Both the position numbers and the translations under genes were made by a program. DNA of 64,000 nucleotides from Denticeps clupeoides (lineage: Eukaryota; Chordata; Actinopteri; Clupeiformes; Denticipitidae): the NCBI RefSeq assembly GCF_900700375.1, contig NC_041722.1:5874967-5938966 (forward strand), given 5' to 3'. Positions 53,713 through 63,740 of this stretch are shown piece after piece. The notes under the pieces are model-generated. The model made no database searches and was not told where the DNA came from. It saw only the letters and a program-made list of their open reading frames with translations. Numbering within the stretch: the first letter of the stretch is position 1; every line of letters starts with the position of its first letter.

Positions 53713-54836
53713 CCACGCACATACAAACACATGAGCAGAGGAGAGTACACAAAAAGGGAGCACAAAAACAAGCACTATCAACTCCAAAAAACTCCAAAAA
53801 CACTAAGCCGTTGACTTCCTGCTTCAGGCATCTTCTTATGCTGGCAGTGGCAGATTAGCCACCAGACTGTGGACGGACCAGCAATCAGACACACACCTAA
53901 AAAGGAAAGGCAAAACACACACACTAACACACACAGAATGGCAAGCAGAGATTCCCCTTGTACTACTCCCTGGCGCAAGGCACCCAGGAACGTAACTGCA
54001 TTTTTAAGTTAAGTACATGGGAGGGAAGTTGAGGGAACTTAAATTTGTATGTTTTCCCAACTTTGTTGTTTGCGTTTTGTCCAGAGAGAACTCCGTATAT
54101 TGGAATACAGTGGTCATCAACCCCAACACAAGACTCTCCCATCTTGGCAATTCGGGGCATTTGTTGGCCTTTTGCCCCCATGGTGATTGTCCTTGTATAT
54201 GAGGGGGAGGCCACAGCTTGGCGATAAAGTGGGGGGGTCTTCATTAACAGATGTTAAGTCATGGACCTGAATCTCCCATCTTTCAACCTTATGAACTGAG
54301 GAAACAGCTACCAACTTCTTGTACCCTAGTTTTGTGGACATGAAATATATTTTTTATATTTTACAATGCAGGAAAATCCAATATTTCAGAATATTTTCAG
54401 CCGTATTAGGTCTGCTCCTCACCTTGCCAAACAGACCAATCCACAGCAGCAGAGCAGGGGTGAACCTATATTAATGAAAGTGATGCAACTGCTCAAGGTT
54501 TGCCAGTAGCCAGGATATTCTGTTGTATTCATTACACTGTTTTACTGTACCTTGTACACATCGGGCTGAACTCCATCTGTGTCATAGTGACTGTACCCTC
54601 GACATTGACCTTTATTCTGCATGTTTACCATCCATTTTTAACTTTTGCTAAGGTACAGTGGGCCAGAACAGCAAGTGCAAACACTATGTACATGTACACA
54701 CACTAGGTGTGTCTAACTTTTGTTAGAGATAGATTTACATGTTGGGTTTCTTGAGTTTTTTCTACAAGCCATTGACCCTGCTGGGTTACCGTGGTTCACT
54801 ATTGTTTAACCATTTACTCTGTAATAAAACACCTAT
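53713..54836. other. Spacer, nothing recognised
   Basis: Open frames on both strands around 53960-54340 overlap each other and have no recognisable motif. No repeat is identified. Confidence 0.35.
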
Positions 54837-54842
54837 GCATGG

Positions 54843-56264
54843 ATGCTGTTTGTTGATTTCAGCTCAGCATTTAACACTGTCATCCCCTCTAAATTAATCA
54901 CTAAACTTAGAGCCCTGGACATAATACCATTAAACTGGATTATGGACTTTCTGACCAGCAGACCACAGCATGTCAGGCCACATCTGCTCCACTACTGTCA
55001 TGCTCAGCACTGGTGTACCACAGGGCTGTGTGCTGAGCCCCTTCCTCTACTCCCTCTTCACCCACGACTGCCGATCTGTGTATGGATCAAACTCCGTTTT
55101 CAAGTTTGCAGACACCATGGTGATAGGTCTCATCGACAACAATGATGAGACCTACAGGAAGGAGGTTCAACATCTGGCCACTTGGTGCACAGACAATAAT
55201 CTGCTCCTAAACACCACCAAGACCAATGAGCTCATTGTGGACTTCAGGAGGGAGAGAAGAGGCTCTCATGATCCCATCCACATCAATGGGATGGCTGTGG
55301 AGCCTGTTACATCCTTCAAGTTCCTGGGGACTCACATCACAGAGGACCTGTAGTGGATCACTAACACCTCCAGCCTGGTCAAGAAGGCTCACCAGCGCCT
55401 CTTCTTCTTGAGAACATTATAGAAGATCCAGTTATCCACTACCATCCTGGTGAACTTCTACCGCTCTACAATAGAGAGCATCCTAACCAGCTGTCTCACA
55501 GTGTGGTATGGAAGCTGCACTGTTGCTGAGCATAAGGCGATTCAGCAGGTGGTGAAAAACTGCCCAGCGCATCACAGGGACTCCACTTCCATCCATTGAG
55601 GACATCCAGAGGAAGCACTGTCTGCGTCGAGCTCGCAGTATTCTTAAAGACTCCTCCCACCTGGCCCACAGACTGTTTTCTCTCCTGCCTTTGGGCAGAC
55701 ACTTTAGGCTACCACGGACAAGAACCAGCAGACATAGGAACATCTTTTTTCCCAGAGTTGTCTCCTTGCTGAACTCCTCTGCCCCCCATACACTCCTGAT
55801 AATCACTGTACTACCCATTTTTGCACATTTTTGCACATAATCATTGCACTGACATTTTTATAATTATGTTCATATTTATTTTCCATCTCCTGCACATATC
55901 ACTTTATGTATATGGTGGCCTAGCGGTTAAGGAAGAGGCCCCGTAATCAGAAGGTTGCCGGTTCGAATCCCGATCCGCCAAGGTACCACTGAGGTGCCAC
56001 TGAGCAAAGCACCGTCCCCACACACTGCTCCCCGGGCGCCGGTCATGGCTGCCCACTGCTCACTCAGGGTGATGGGTTAAATGCAGAGGACAAATTTCAC
56101 TGTGTGCACCGTGTGCTGTGCTGCTGTGTATCACATGTGACAATCGCTTCACTTTTTCTTTTATATACATAACTTATTTGACCTGTATTCTGCACTTGCT
56201 GCTTATTGCACTTCTGGTTAGACCTAAACTACATTTCATTGCCATGTACTTGTATCTAATCTAA
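54843..56264 (+). mobile_element. Rex1/CR1-group LINE, damaged
   Basis: It reads [18 protein letters not shown], then in another frame [34 protein letters not shown] and KFLGTHITEDL. This is the same family as 10033-11136. The active-site FADD is changed to FADT. There are several stops (for example after ITEDL at 55351) and frame changes. The 3' end 'ttgtatctaatctaataatt' is typical. A SINE sits in its 3' UTR. Confidence 0.82.
55913..56160 (+). mobile_element. SINE family 1, near full length, inside a LINE
   Basis: GGTGGCCTAGCGGTTAAGGA, B-box GGTTCGAATCC, full body and 'cacatgtgacaatcgcttca' end. It inserted into the 3' UTR of the Rex1-like LINE and looks like one of the youngest copies here. 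Confidence 0.92.
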
Positions 56265-56600
56265 TAATTACCCTCAGTAACTTTCTCCTTATCCCACCAG
56301 AAGGTCACATCTGACCAAGACCAGGCACAAACCACACACAGGATTTTGAGGGTACACCATGCAAACGATAAATTCGATTTTTAATTAAGTCAAACAAAAT
56401 GACTCATGTCAGAAAAGCACACATTTAAATTTTGTATAGCATCGAAAACAAATAAAAATATTTTAAGCCAAAACCAGAAAATATGCAAATAGATTTAATA
56501 GATTTTTGAATGTACTACATACAGTATTAGAATATGTTTTAAAATGGGTTCATGCAGTCACTTCAGGACATCTGAATTAATGTGTGTTTCTTTAACAGTG
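56265..56600. other. Upstream spacer of UGT gene 4
   Basis: AT-rich. No feature beyond the promoter block that follows. Confidence 0.4.
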
Positions 56601-56728
56601 TTCATCACTGGGGAGATGATAGCCATGCCCCATCTGGTCATTCAGTAACTGTTTAACTGTATGTCTGTTTAACTGTTTCCCTGGACGTTACAGACAAGAG
56701 GATCATCTTGGCTGGCGGTGTGATACAG
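56601..56728 (+). promoter_or_regulatory. Decayed promoter block and noncoding exon 1 of UGT gene 4
   Basis: 'gatgatagccatgcccc' and 'tctggtcattcagtaactg' align with the gene-3 block, but CCACGCC has become CCATGCC and CATATATGAC is gone. The exon part TTACAGACAAGAGGATC ends TGTGATACAG|gtaacc at 56728. The acceptor is at 56818. Confidence 0.6.
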
Positions 56729-56820
56729 GTAACCAATTCTGCTTATCAACATTTCTTAATTACTGTCATACCAAATTTTAAGGTTTAGAATGGCTTCTTA
56801 CTGTCTTGTTTCTTATAGAT

Positions 56821-58428
56821 ATGGCTTCACATTTGAAGTTTATCTTATGCCCCCTGTTTGTGGTGTTAGTACCCACACTCTATCCTGTTTGCCATGGAGG
56901 AAAGGTGCTGGTGGTTCGTTTGGAGGGAAGCCACTGGGTGAACATGGACATTCTGGTTAAGGCTTTGCATGGTAAAGGTCATTTGATTTCTGTTTTGCGA
57001 ACTACCAAGAGCTGGTACATCAAGGAAGAGTCCAGCTACTACCACTCCATTACAGTACCTGCGACTAAGGGCCTTAATAAGGAGTTTTTAGAGCCACTAA
57101 TTTCAAAGTTTATTGAATATGCAATGAGTGAGAGCACTTTTATTAATTCGATAAAGTTACAGATGGAATTGTTTGCAGCGAAGTCTTCTGCTCATGAAAT
57201 GCAATGCGAAATGTTATCAAGCATGTTTGGGGATAAAAACATGATGAAAAAACTTAATGAGAGTCAGTTTGATCTGGTTCTTGCGGATCCTGGATGGGGT
57301 TCTGGTGCTATTCTGGCTTATTACCTACAGATCCCCCTTGTATTTAATGTGCGGTGGACCACAACTGGGGAAGGGCACTTTGATATTGCACCTTCACCCG
57401 TGTCCTACACACCAATAACAGGAACAGGGTTCACAGACAAAATGACGTTTAAACAAAGGCTTAAGAACATTCTACACTACTTTCTAACCCTTTACCAAAA
57501 ATATGTTTTGGTTAAACCAAAGTATCAAGCAATCTGTGATAAGTATTTGCAACCAAAAGTTGACTTTTTTGAGCTTCAGCAAGCAGCTGATATCTGGTTG
57601 ATGAGGGTTGACTTTGTCTTTGAATTTCCACGTCCCACCATGCCCAACGTAGTTTATATGGGTGGCTTTCAGTGTAGACCATCAAATCCTCTTCCCCAAG
57701 ACCTGGAAGTTTTTGTCCAGAGCGCTGGTGACCATGGCGTTATCATTATGTCACTTGGGACTTTTGTGGGACAACTTCCAAAGGATGTAGTTGCTGATTT
57801 AACAGATGAAATAGCTGCTGCTTTTGCTGAGCTGCCCCAGAAGGTCATTTGGAGACACATAGGGGACAAACCAGCAACCCTTGGTAGCAATACTTTACTA
57901 GTCAACTGGTTACCACAGAATGATCTACTGGGACATCCTAAAGTCAAAGCATTTGTGGCACATGGAGGAACCAATGGAGTCCAAGAAGCCCTGTACCATG
58001 GTGTACCAGTTGTAGGGATTCCTCTGTTTAATGACCAACATGACAACCTGATAAGGCTACAAGAAAGAGGAGCGGCAAAAATTGTCCCCCCTCACACTCT
58101 GGATAAAACAGTCTTTCTTCAGGCTCTGCAGGAGGTTCTTCATGATCCGTCCTACAGGATGAACATGCAGAGGCTCTCCAGGCTGCACAAGGACCAGCCA
58201 ATGAAGCCTCTTGACCAAGCTATCTTCTGGATTGAGTTTGTAATGAGACACAAAGGTGCTTCTCACCTGCGGACAGAGTCCTACAAGATGCCCTGGTACA
58301 CCTACCACTCACTGGACGTCATTTTTTCTTCATTGTGTATAATACTTTTTACAATAATAACTTTTATTTTTGTGACAATAAAGTTGTGTTCTAGACTATG
58401 TGCTAAGATGAAAATTAAATCTGAATGA
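56821..58428 (+). CDS. UDP-glucuronosyltransferase, UGT5-type, gene 4
   Basis: 535 residues. ATG 56821 lies two bases after the acceptor (tgtttcttatag), and upstream in-frame codons are intronic. Signal peptide MASHLKFILCPLFVVLVP; His in EGSHWVNM; Asp in LADPGWGSG; UDPGT signature complete with FNDQHDN keeping the Asp-Gln pair. The middle segment is almost gene 2. After the shared SLDVI the sequence leaves the other genes: the membrane helix (FSSLCIILFTIITFIFVTIK) and tail (AKMKIKSE) are its own. RHIGDKPATLGS replaces RHTGDKPATLGN. It is intact and probably expressed at a different level, given its weaker promoter block. AATAAA is at 58662. Confidence 0.93.
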   Translation: MASHLKFILCPLFVVLVPTLYPVCHGGKVLVVRLEGSHWVNMDILVKALHGKGHLISVLRTTKSWYIKEESSYYHSITVPATKGLNKEFLEPLISKFIEYAMSESTFINSIKLQMELFAAKSSAHEMQCEMLSSMFGDKNMMKKLNESQFDLVLADPGWGSGAILAYYLQIPLVFNVRWTTTGEGHFDIAPSPVSYTPITGTGFTDKMTFKQRLKNILHYFLTLYQKYVLVKPKYQAICDKYLQPKVDFFELQQAADIWLMRVDFVFEFPRPTMPNVVYMGGFQCRPSNPLPQDLEVFVQSAGDHGVIIMSLGTFVGQLPKDVVADLTDEIAAAFAELPQKVIWRHIGDKPATLGSNTLLVNWLPQNDLLGHPKVKAFVAHGGTNGVQEALYHGVPVVGIPLFNDQHDNLIRLQERGAAKIVPPHTLDKTVFLQALQEVLHDPSYRMNMQRLSRLHKDQPMKPLDQAIFWIEFVMRHKGASHLRTESYKMPWYTYHSLDVIFSSLCIILFTIITFIFVTIKLCSRLCAKMKIKSE

Positions 58429-58770
58429 CTGTTGATTTTGCCATCAGTGCAGACTACATTAGGTATGTCAAAATTTTTACCTTGAACCTTGCTCAGGAAA
58501 TTACTTGTACAAAATTTTACAGCCACCACCAATAATTTGCATAATTCGATTTATAATAACATAATTATAGTTATAAAACATGAATGTGAAACATGAATGA
58601 AATATGTAGAATGAATCAAACCTGAATGTGAATTTACATGTCATGTATTTTGGGATTATGCAATAAAGAAAAACACTAGCCCTATATTCACCTCGCTTAA
58701 TGCTTCCCTCATTAGAAAAATGATCATTAGCTGTACCTCTATGTTAAGAATGATTGAAAAAATTATGGAT
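58429..58770. other. 3' flank of UGT gene 4
   Basis: AT-rich with AATAAA at 58662. Confidence 0.5.
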
Positions 58771-58952
58771 TTTACATTATATTCTGAATGCCTTACAATC
58801 AGTAGTTACAGAGACAGTCCCCCCTGGAGACACTCAGGGTTGACACTCAAGTGTCTTGCTCAGGGACACAATGGTAGTAAGTGGGGTTTGAACCTGTGAC
58901 ATTGTGGTCTTCTGGGTCATAGTCAAGTGTGTCACCCACTAGGCACTAGCCA
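58771..58952 (-). mobile_element. SINE family 2, reverse
   Basis: 'ttacaatcagtagttacag', 'agtgtcttgctcagggacac', B-box complement GGTTTGAACC and 'cacccactaggcactagcc'. It is worn. Confidence 0.85.
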
Positions 58953-59903
58953 TTTTTATATATATTTTTTTTAATTAGAATTTTGCGTTATTTTATTCAC
59001 TGTTAATACAATCATTTGATTTTGGGATGAGGTCAGATGAGAATTCTCCCACAAGGAGACCAGGCACAAGACTTCAGATTGTTAAAACACACAGAAATAT
59101 TCTGTAAATGATCATTCATGAGATATAATCAGTATGACAAACGTTGTTGCACCCGTCAAAACAGAACAAGGCCATTGGCGGACGTAGATGAATCAGTCTA
59201 TTCCCAAATGTTACCCGGACAGGCAGATAGACTAATATTTCTTACTGTAACCTTGTCACCAAGACGCAGAGACTATATGTGATTTCAAAATATCCACAGT
59301 GCAATTGCTGGATTAATTTTTCCAACCTATGGATTTGCTCCGGTTTTTAGTTTTCAGATGTGTAGGCGTTCAATTGCACAACATTGACAAATTGTTGCAT
59401 GAATAGAGAAGGAAACACTGAGCTGTAACATGCACAGCTACAGGGCGTGGGGAACTTCTCTCATGCTATTCCTATAAAGAGAGAAAAGACAGAGCTTCAA
59501 ATTTGATCTTGATATATATTTACTACTTGTGTTATCTCATAGTGTTCTACAGTTTTACACATGGCAAAAAAGTGTTCAAAATTGAATAAATAAATCCGAT
59601 ATAATGAAATAAAAAAAAGGGAACAGTCAATCTGCATCATAATGCGGTGTGAATTTAAAGGACTTACAATGAACAGCTTTTTAAAAGAACGGTTTTCATA
59701 TCATTACAAACAAAAGCAAAGTTTATTTACAGCACAAGCTGCTTTTATATATCACTCTGTTATTAATTCATATGGTTATTTATCTCATTGTGTCGTGTGC
59801 ACTTATTTCATTTGTAACACTTTCATATTGTATGTATTCCGGCGTAATCAGAACAGTATTACTGTTCTTTCGTTTTTTCTAACGAAGTCGATTTCCCTTT
59901 AAA
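58953..59903. other. Spacer, nothing recognised
   Basis: AT-rich. No gene is seen. A phrase near 59030-59075 ('accaggcacaagact') faintly recalls 56290-56330. Confidence 0.35.
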
Positions 59904-60120
59904 TGGCGGCGCGCCGCGCTTGTGAACATGCCCCGAGCCGCAGCCCGCCCTGCGTACCGCGCCGCGCCGCGCTTGTGAACATGCCCCGAGCCGCAGCCCG
60001 CCCTGCGTACCGCGCCGCGCCGCGCTTGTGAACATGCCCCGAGCCGCAGCCCGCCCTGCGTACCGCGCCGCGCCGCGCTTCTGAACATGCCCCGAGCCGC
60101 GGCCCGCCCTGCGTGTCGCG
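59904..60120. repeat. GC-rich tandem repeat, four units of 53 bases
   Basis: Units such as GCGCCGCGCCGCGCTTGTGA followed by ACATGCCCCGAGCCGCAGCC and CGCCCTGCGTACC repeat four times. The last unit diverges (CTTCTGAAC, GCGTGTC). CpG density is very high against AT-rich flanks. A period of 53 is not a multiple of three, so a coding role is unlikely. Confidence 0.95.
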
Positions 60121-60261
60121 TCGCGCCTCCTGGAGCCCGCGGGTTTCCTGTCACTGAAGGAGAAGGCGACAGTTCCGGGGAGCGACTCGGCTGGATTTTA
60201 GACCTTCTGCACCGCTGCCTGCAGACATCACGATATACACGACGCGTTGGTCTGCCGCTCG
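60121..60261 (+). promoter_or_regulatory. Candidate promoter/noncoding exon 1 of UGT gene 5
   Basis: A CpG-rich stretch directly after the tandem repeat ends at a donor-like CTGCCGCTCG|gtaata. Gene 5's coding exon has an acceptor (cttttacatag) at about 61591. Pairing the two is inference. The intron would hold a Tc1-type element. Confidence 0.35.
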
Positions 60262-60438
60262 GTAATATTCGTTTAAAATACATCGATAATCCTGTTAAAT
60301 CTTTGCCACGTTACAGCCAACTCGATTGCTTTGTGCAAACAGCCTTTAATGTGGGTGATATTAAGGCTGGGTTTACATATACACTACAGTTTAAATAATA
60401 CTTGTATAACATAATTTATGTAAACATCACATTATGTA

Positions 60439-61147
60439 CAGTACAGGCCAAAAGTTTGGACACACCTTCTCATTCAATGTGTTTTCTTTATTTTCATAAC
60501 CATGGTAGATTGGTAGATTCTCACTGAAGGCATCAAAACTATGAATGAACACATGTGGAGTTATGTACTTAACAAAAAGTGGAGACCTGGACTCCACAGT
60601 CACCGGACCTGAACCCAATCCAGATGGTTTGGGGTGAGCTGGACCGCAGAGTGAAGGCAAAGGGTCCAACAAGTGGTAGTAGCCTAGTGGGTAACACACT
60701 CGCCTATGAACCAGAAGACCCGGGTTCGAATCCCACTTACTACCATTGTGTCCCTGAGCAAGACACTTAACCCTAAGTTGCTCCAGGGGGACTGTCCCTG
60801 TAACTACTGATTGTAAGTCGCTCTGGATAAGGGCGTCTGATAAATGCTGTAAATGTAAAGTGCTAAACACCTCTGGGAACTCCTTCAAGACTGTTGGAGA
60901 AGCATTTCAGGTGACGACCTCTTGAAGCTCATCGAGAGAATGCCAAGAGTGTGCAAAGCAGTAATCAGAGCAAAGAAACTAGAATATAAAACATGTTTTC
61001 ACTTATTTCACCTTTTGTTGTTAAGTACATAACTCCACGTGTTCATTCATAGTTTTGATGCCTTCAGTGAAAATCTACCAACGTAAATGGTCATGAAAAT
61101 AAAACACATTGAATGAGTAGGTGTGTGCAGACTTTTGGCCTGTACTG
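60439..61147. mobile_element. Non-autonomous Tc1-type element
   Basis: The ends CAGTACAGGCCAAAAGTTTG and mirror (ACTTTTGGCCTGTACTG) lie between TA dinucleotides. A second inverted segment ('ctgaaggcatcaaaactatg' near 60525, mirrored near 61050) is present. A scrap of transposase remains (SPDLNPIQMVWGELDRRVKA). It is split by a SINE. Confidence 0.85.
60676..60857 (+). mobile_element. SINE family 2 inside the Tc1-type element
   Basis: GTAGTAGCCTAGTGGGTAAC, B-box GGTTCGAATCC, and tail 'aagggcgtctgataaatgct'. The target AAGTG is duplicated on both sides (60671-60675, 60858-60862). Confidence 0.92.
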
Positions 61148-61618
61148 TATATAAATAGTCCCGTTTTTAAACACTTAGAAGATTTATGTACTGGTTGGGA
61201 GTTGGGAAGTTACCACAGGTTTGGCCACACCTTCTGTACAGAGGCTGTGAAGGTTATGGTGGAGCTTAGTGAGATCACCGACACGACTGAAGGTCAAGCA
61301 GCATACAAAACATCCCAGAAATGCATCAGCGTGGTAGTGTGTGTTTGAGGGGAGTTCGAGAAGGCGTTCCTGGTTTTATTCGTTTAATTGGTGCTGGGCG
61401 TGAGTCTGTTTGTCCGGCCCTTGGAAGGCAGCTGATTGGTTCTTAGTTGCTGGTGCACAGTTTGACCTTGTCACTAGTACTTCATTTGTAAGCCGCCACC
61501 AGGACACGTGCCATTCACCACTAGACGTAGCCGGGTGTCTCATCATTTGGTAATTTCTGTTTTTGTTTTTTTTTGTTTTTCTTTTACATAGAAGCATTTT
61601 CATCTGGTGAAGGACACC
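61148..61618. other. Upstream region/intron end of UGT gene 5
   Basis: It contains an E-box CACGTG at about 61506 and a GCGTG core at about 61398. The T-rich tract (61550-61590) is the polypyrimidine tract before the acceptor. No other gene is seen. Confidence 0.45.
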
Positions 61619-63199
61619 ATGAAACGTGCCACCGCCTTTTTAATTGCAACCCTACCCATGGCGTTCCAAGTTGTTGATAGTGGAAAAGTCCTGGTGGTGC
61701 CACAAGACGGCAGCCACTGGATCAACATGAAGGTTTTGATTGAAGAGCTCCATGCACGAGGCCACAGCATAACGGTGCTGCGCCCGGCAGACAGCTGGTA
61801 CGTTCTAGAGCACTCGCCGCACTACAGCGCCGTCACCATCGACGTGCCCGGCGGCGCGGACGAGGCCTTCTTCCGGGCATTCGTCTCCCAACAGCTTCAG
61901 ATACAGAGAGAAGGAACCTCGGCCTGGAACAGGTTCCGCCTGGACATGGAGCTCAAGGACAGGTTCTCGGAGATCCACAGGAACGTTTGTGAAATGGTGG
62001 CTCGCGTTCTGGAGGACCGCGATCTGGTGCGGACCCTCCAGGACGCCCAGTACGACTTGGTCCTGACAGACCCCGCCAGCGGGGGCGGGGTTATACTCTC
62101 GCATTACCTGCACTTGCCTCTTGTGTTCAACGTTCGTTGGACCGTCCACGGCGAGGGCCATTATGCCATCGCTCCATCTCCTCCTTCATATGTCCCCTTC
62201 CCTTCAACCAAATTGACCGATAAAATGGACTTTTTTCAAAGGGTACGCAACGTCCTGTTTTACTCTTTCCGGATGCTTCTGTACAGGAGCACTGTTGGAC
62301 CTCATTACTCGGCTCTGTGCAGGAAATACTTTGGTCCAGACGTGGACTACTTTGAGTTGTTTCAGGCTGCTGATATTTGGCTAATGAGAGTAGACTTTGT
62401 CTTCGAGTTCCCACGTCCCACCATGCCCAACGTTGTATACATGGGCGGCTTCCAGTGTAAGACGGCTCAACCCCTTCCCCAGCACCTGGAGGACTTTGTA
62501 CAGAGCTCTGGTGACCATGGTGTCATTATTATGTCACTGGGGACACTGGTGGGACAGCTTCCTGGTGATCTAGCAGTCGAGATAGCTGCAGCGTTTGCTC
62601 AGCTGCCACAAAAGGTCATTTGGAGATACACTGGAGACAGACCATCTACGTTGGGTAATAATACCTTACTGGTGAAGTGGATGCCACAGAATGATTTACT
62701 GGGACATCCAAAAATTAAATTGTTTGTGTCTCATGGGGGAACCAATGGCATTCTGGAGGCTATTTACCACGGCGTTCCCATAGTCGGCATACCTCTCGTG
62801 TTCGACCAACCAGACAACCTTGCTAAAATGCAAAGCAGGGGGGTTGCAAAGGTGGTGGACATTGCCACTTTAGACCGAGGCGTCTTTGCCCAGACGTTGA
62901 AAGAAGTTCTCCATGAGCCGTCTTACGGCACCAACATGCAGAGGCTCTCCAGGCTGCACAGGGACCAGCCAATGAAGCCTCTTGACCAAGCTCTCTTCTG
63001 GATTGAGTTTGTAATGAGACACAAAGGTGCTGCTCACCTGCGGACAGAGTCCTACAAGATGCCCTGGTACGCCTACCACTCGCTGGACGTCATTGCCTTT
63101 TTATCAGCTTTTGTTGCAATATCATTCATGGTCGTTGTTTGTGGCCTCAGATGTTTTTGTTGCAAATTGTTCAGAAAAAGGAAAACTAAATCGGAATGA
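61619..63199 (+). CDS. UDP-glucuronosyltransferase, UGT5-type, gene 5
   Basis: 526 residues. I place the start at ATG 61619, which reads MKRATAFLIATLPMAF and parallels MKR in gene 1. Codons upstream in frame include no ATG. Catalytic His is in DGSHWINM and the Asp in LTDPASGGG. The signature is WMPQNDLLGHPKIKLFVSHG with GTNGILEAIYHGVP and FDQPDN. The membrane helix (FLSAFVAISFMVVVCGL) and KRKTKSE tail are present. It is the most diverged of the five, and its first half is much more GC-rich (for example VPGGADEAFFRAF). But 62941-63093 (RLSRLHRDQPMKPLDQALFW to HSLDV) is nearly the same as gene 3 at 49862-50010, a likely conversion tract. AATAAA is at 63207, eight bases after the stop. Confidence 0.93.
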   Translation: MKRATAFLIATLPMAFQVVDSGKVLVVPQDGSHWINMKVLIEELHARGHSITVLRPADSWYVLEHSPHYSAVTIDVPGGADEAFFRAFVSQQLQIQREGTSAWNRFRLDMELKDRFSEIHRNVCEMVARVLEDRDLVRTLQDAQYDLVLTDPASGGGVILSHYLHLPLVFNVRWTVHGEGHYAIAPSPPSYVPFPSTKLTDKMDFFQRVRNVLFYSFRMLLYRSTVGPHYSALCRKYFGPDVDYFELFQAADIWLMRVDFVFEFPRPTMPNVVYMGGFQCKTAQPLPQHLEDFVQSSGDHGVIIMSLGTLVGQLPGDLAVEIAAAFAQLPQKVIWRYTGDRPSTLGNNTLLVKWMPQNDLLGHPKIKLFVSHGGTNGILEAIYHGVPIVGIPLVFDQPDNLAKMQSRGVAKVVDIATLDRGVFAQTLKEVLHEPSYGTNMQRLSRLHRDQPMKPLDQALFWIEFVMRHKGAAHLRTESYKMPWYAYHSLDVIAFLSAFVAISFMVVVCGLRCFCCKLFRKRKTKSE

Positions 63200-63740
63200 A
63201 TATTTGAATAAATAAATATTTGAGAAATGCATGCATTGAGAAATACATGAACATATGAAATATGTGAAGTTGCTCTCAGCAACAGGACTGCATCTATGGG
63301 ACAAAAAATATTCCAACATGTTGTGAAGTGCTACCAAGTGCTACCTTGGTTTGTGTTACCTTTTGGATGGTGTAGGTGGGGCTACATCATGACGTCCAAT
63401 TTGTACATCTTCTGAGGAAACCTTCTTCCTGATTTTGCCAGCAAGGTTCCTTCACTTCTCTGTTTCGCTCTGTTCTCTACACTGCGGCTTGTGCACTGGT
63501 TTGCCACTGGGTCCTATAGGCATGTTCATCATTTCTCGTACAGGCCTCTGCATTTTAATTCAAGTTTGTCATCTTTCTGCCCATTTAAAAAAATAATAAT
63601 TAAAATAACAATATGTTACTAACATTACCTGTTACCTGTAACATTACCTGTTACTGACAGTGTGTTTTTGCTTATGCAGAATTTTGTTTATGCAGAATTT
63701 TCAGTAGAACATGAACAGTTTGCTCTTCTTAAAGGTCCCC
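63200..63740. other. 3' flank of UGT gene 5
   Basis: Contains the gene-5 AATAAA (63207). Otherwise AT-rich and unassigned. Confidence 0.45.

Noticed and set aside
54017-54341. Overlapping open frames on both strands near 54.0-54.3 kb
   Set aside because: They overlap in four frames with no motif or splice evidence, a chance low-stop region.
59879-60283. Minus-strand Arg/Ala-rich open frame across the 53-base repeats
   Set aside because: A 53-base period shifts frame each unit, and the open frame results from high GC and lack of stops rather than coding.
60579-60770. Open frame with SPDLNPIQMVWGELDRRVKA as a live transposase
   Set aside because: It is a scrap in a non-autonomous Tc1-type element that runs straight into an inserted SINE.
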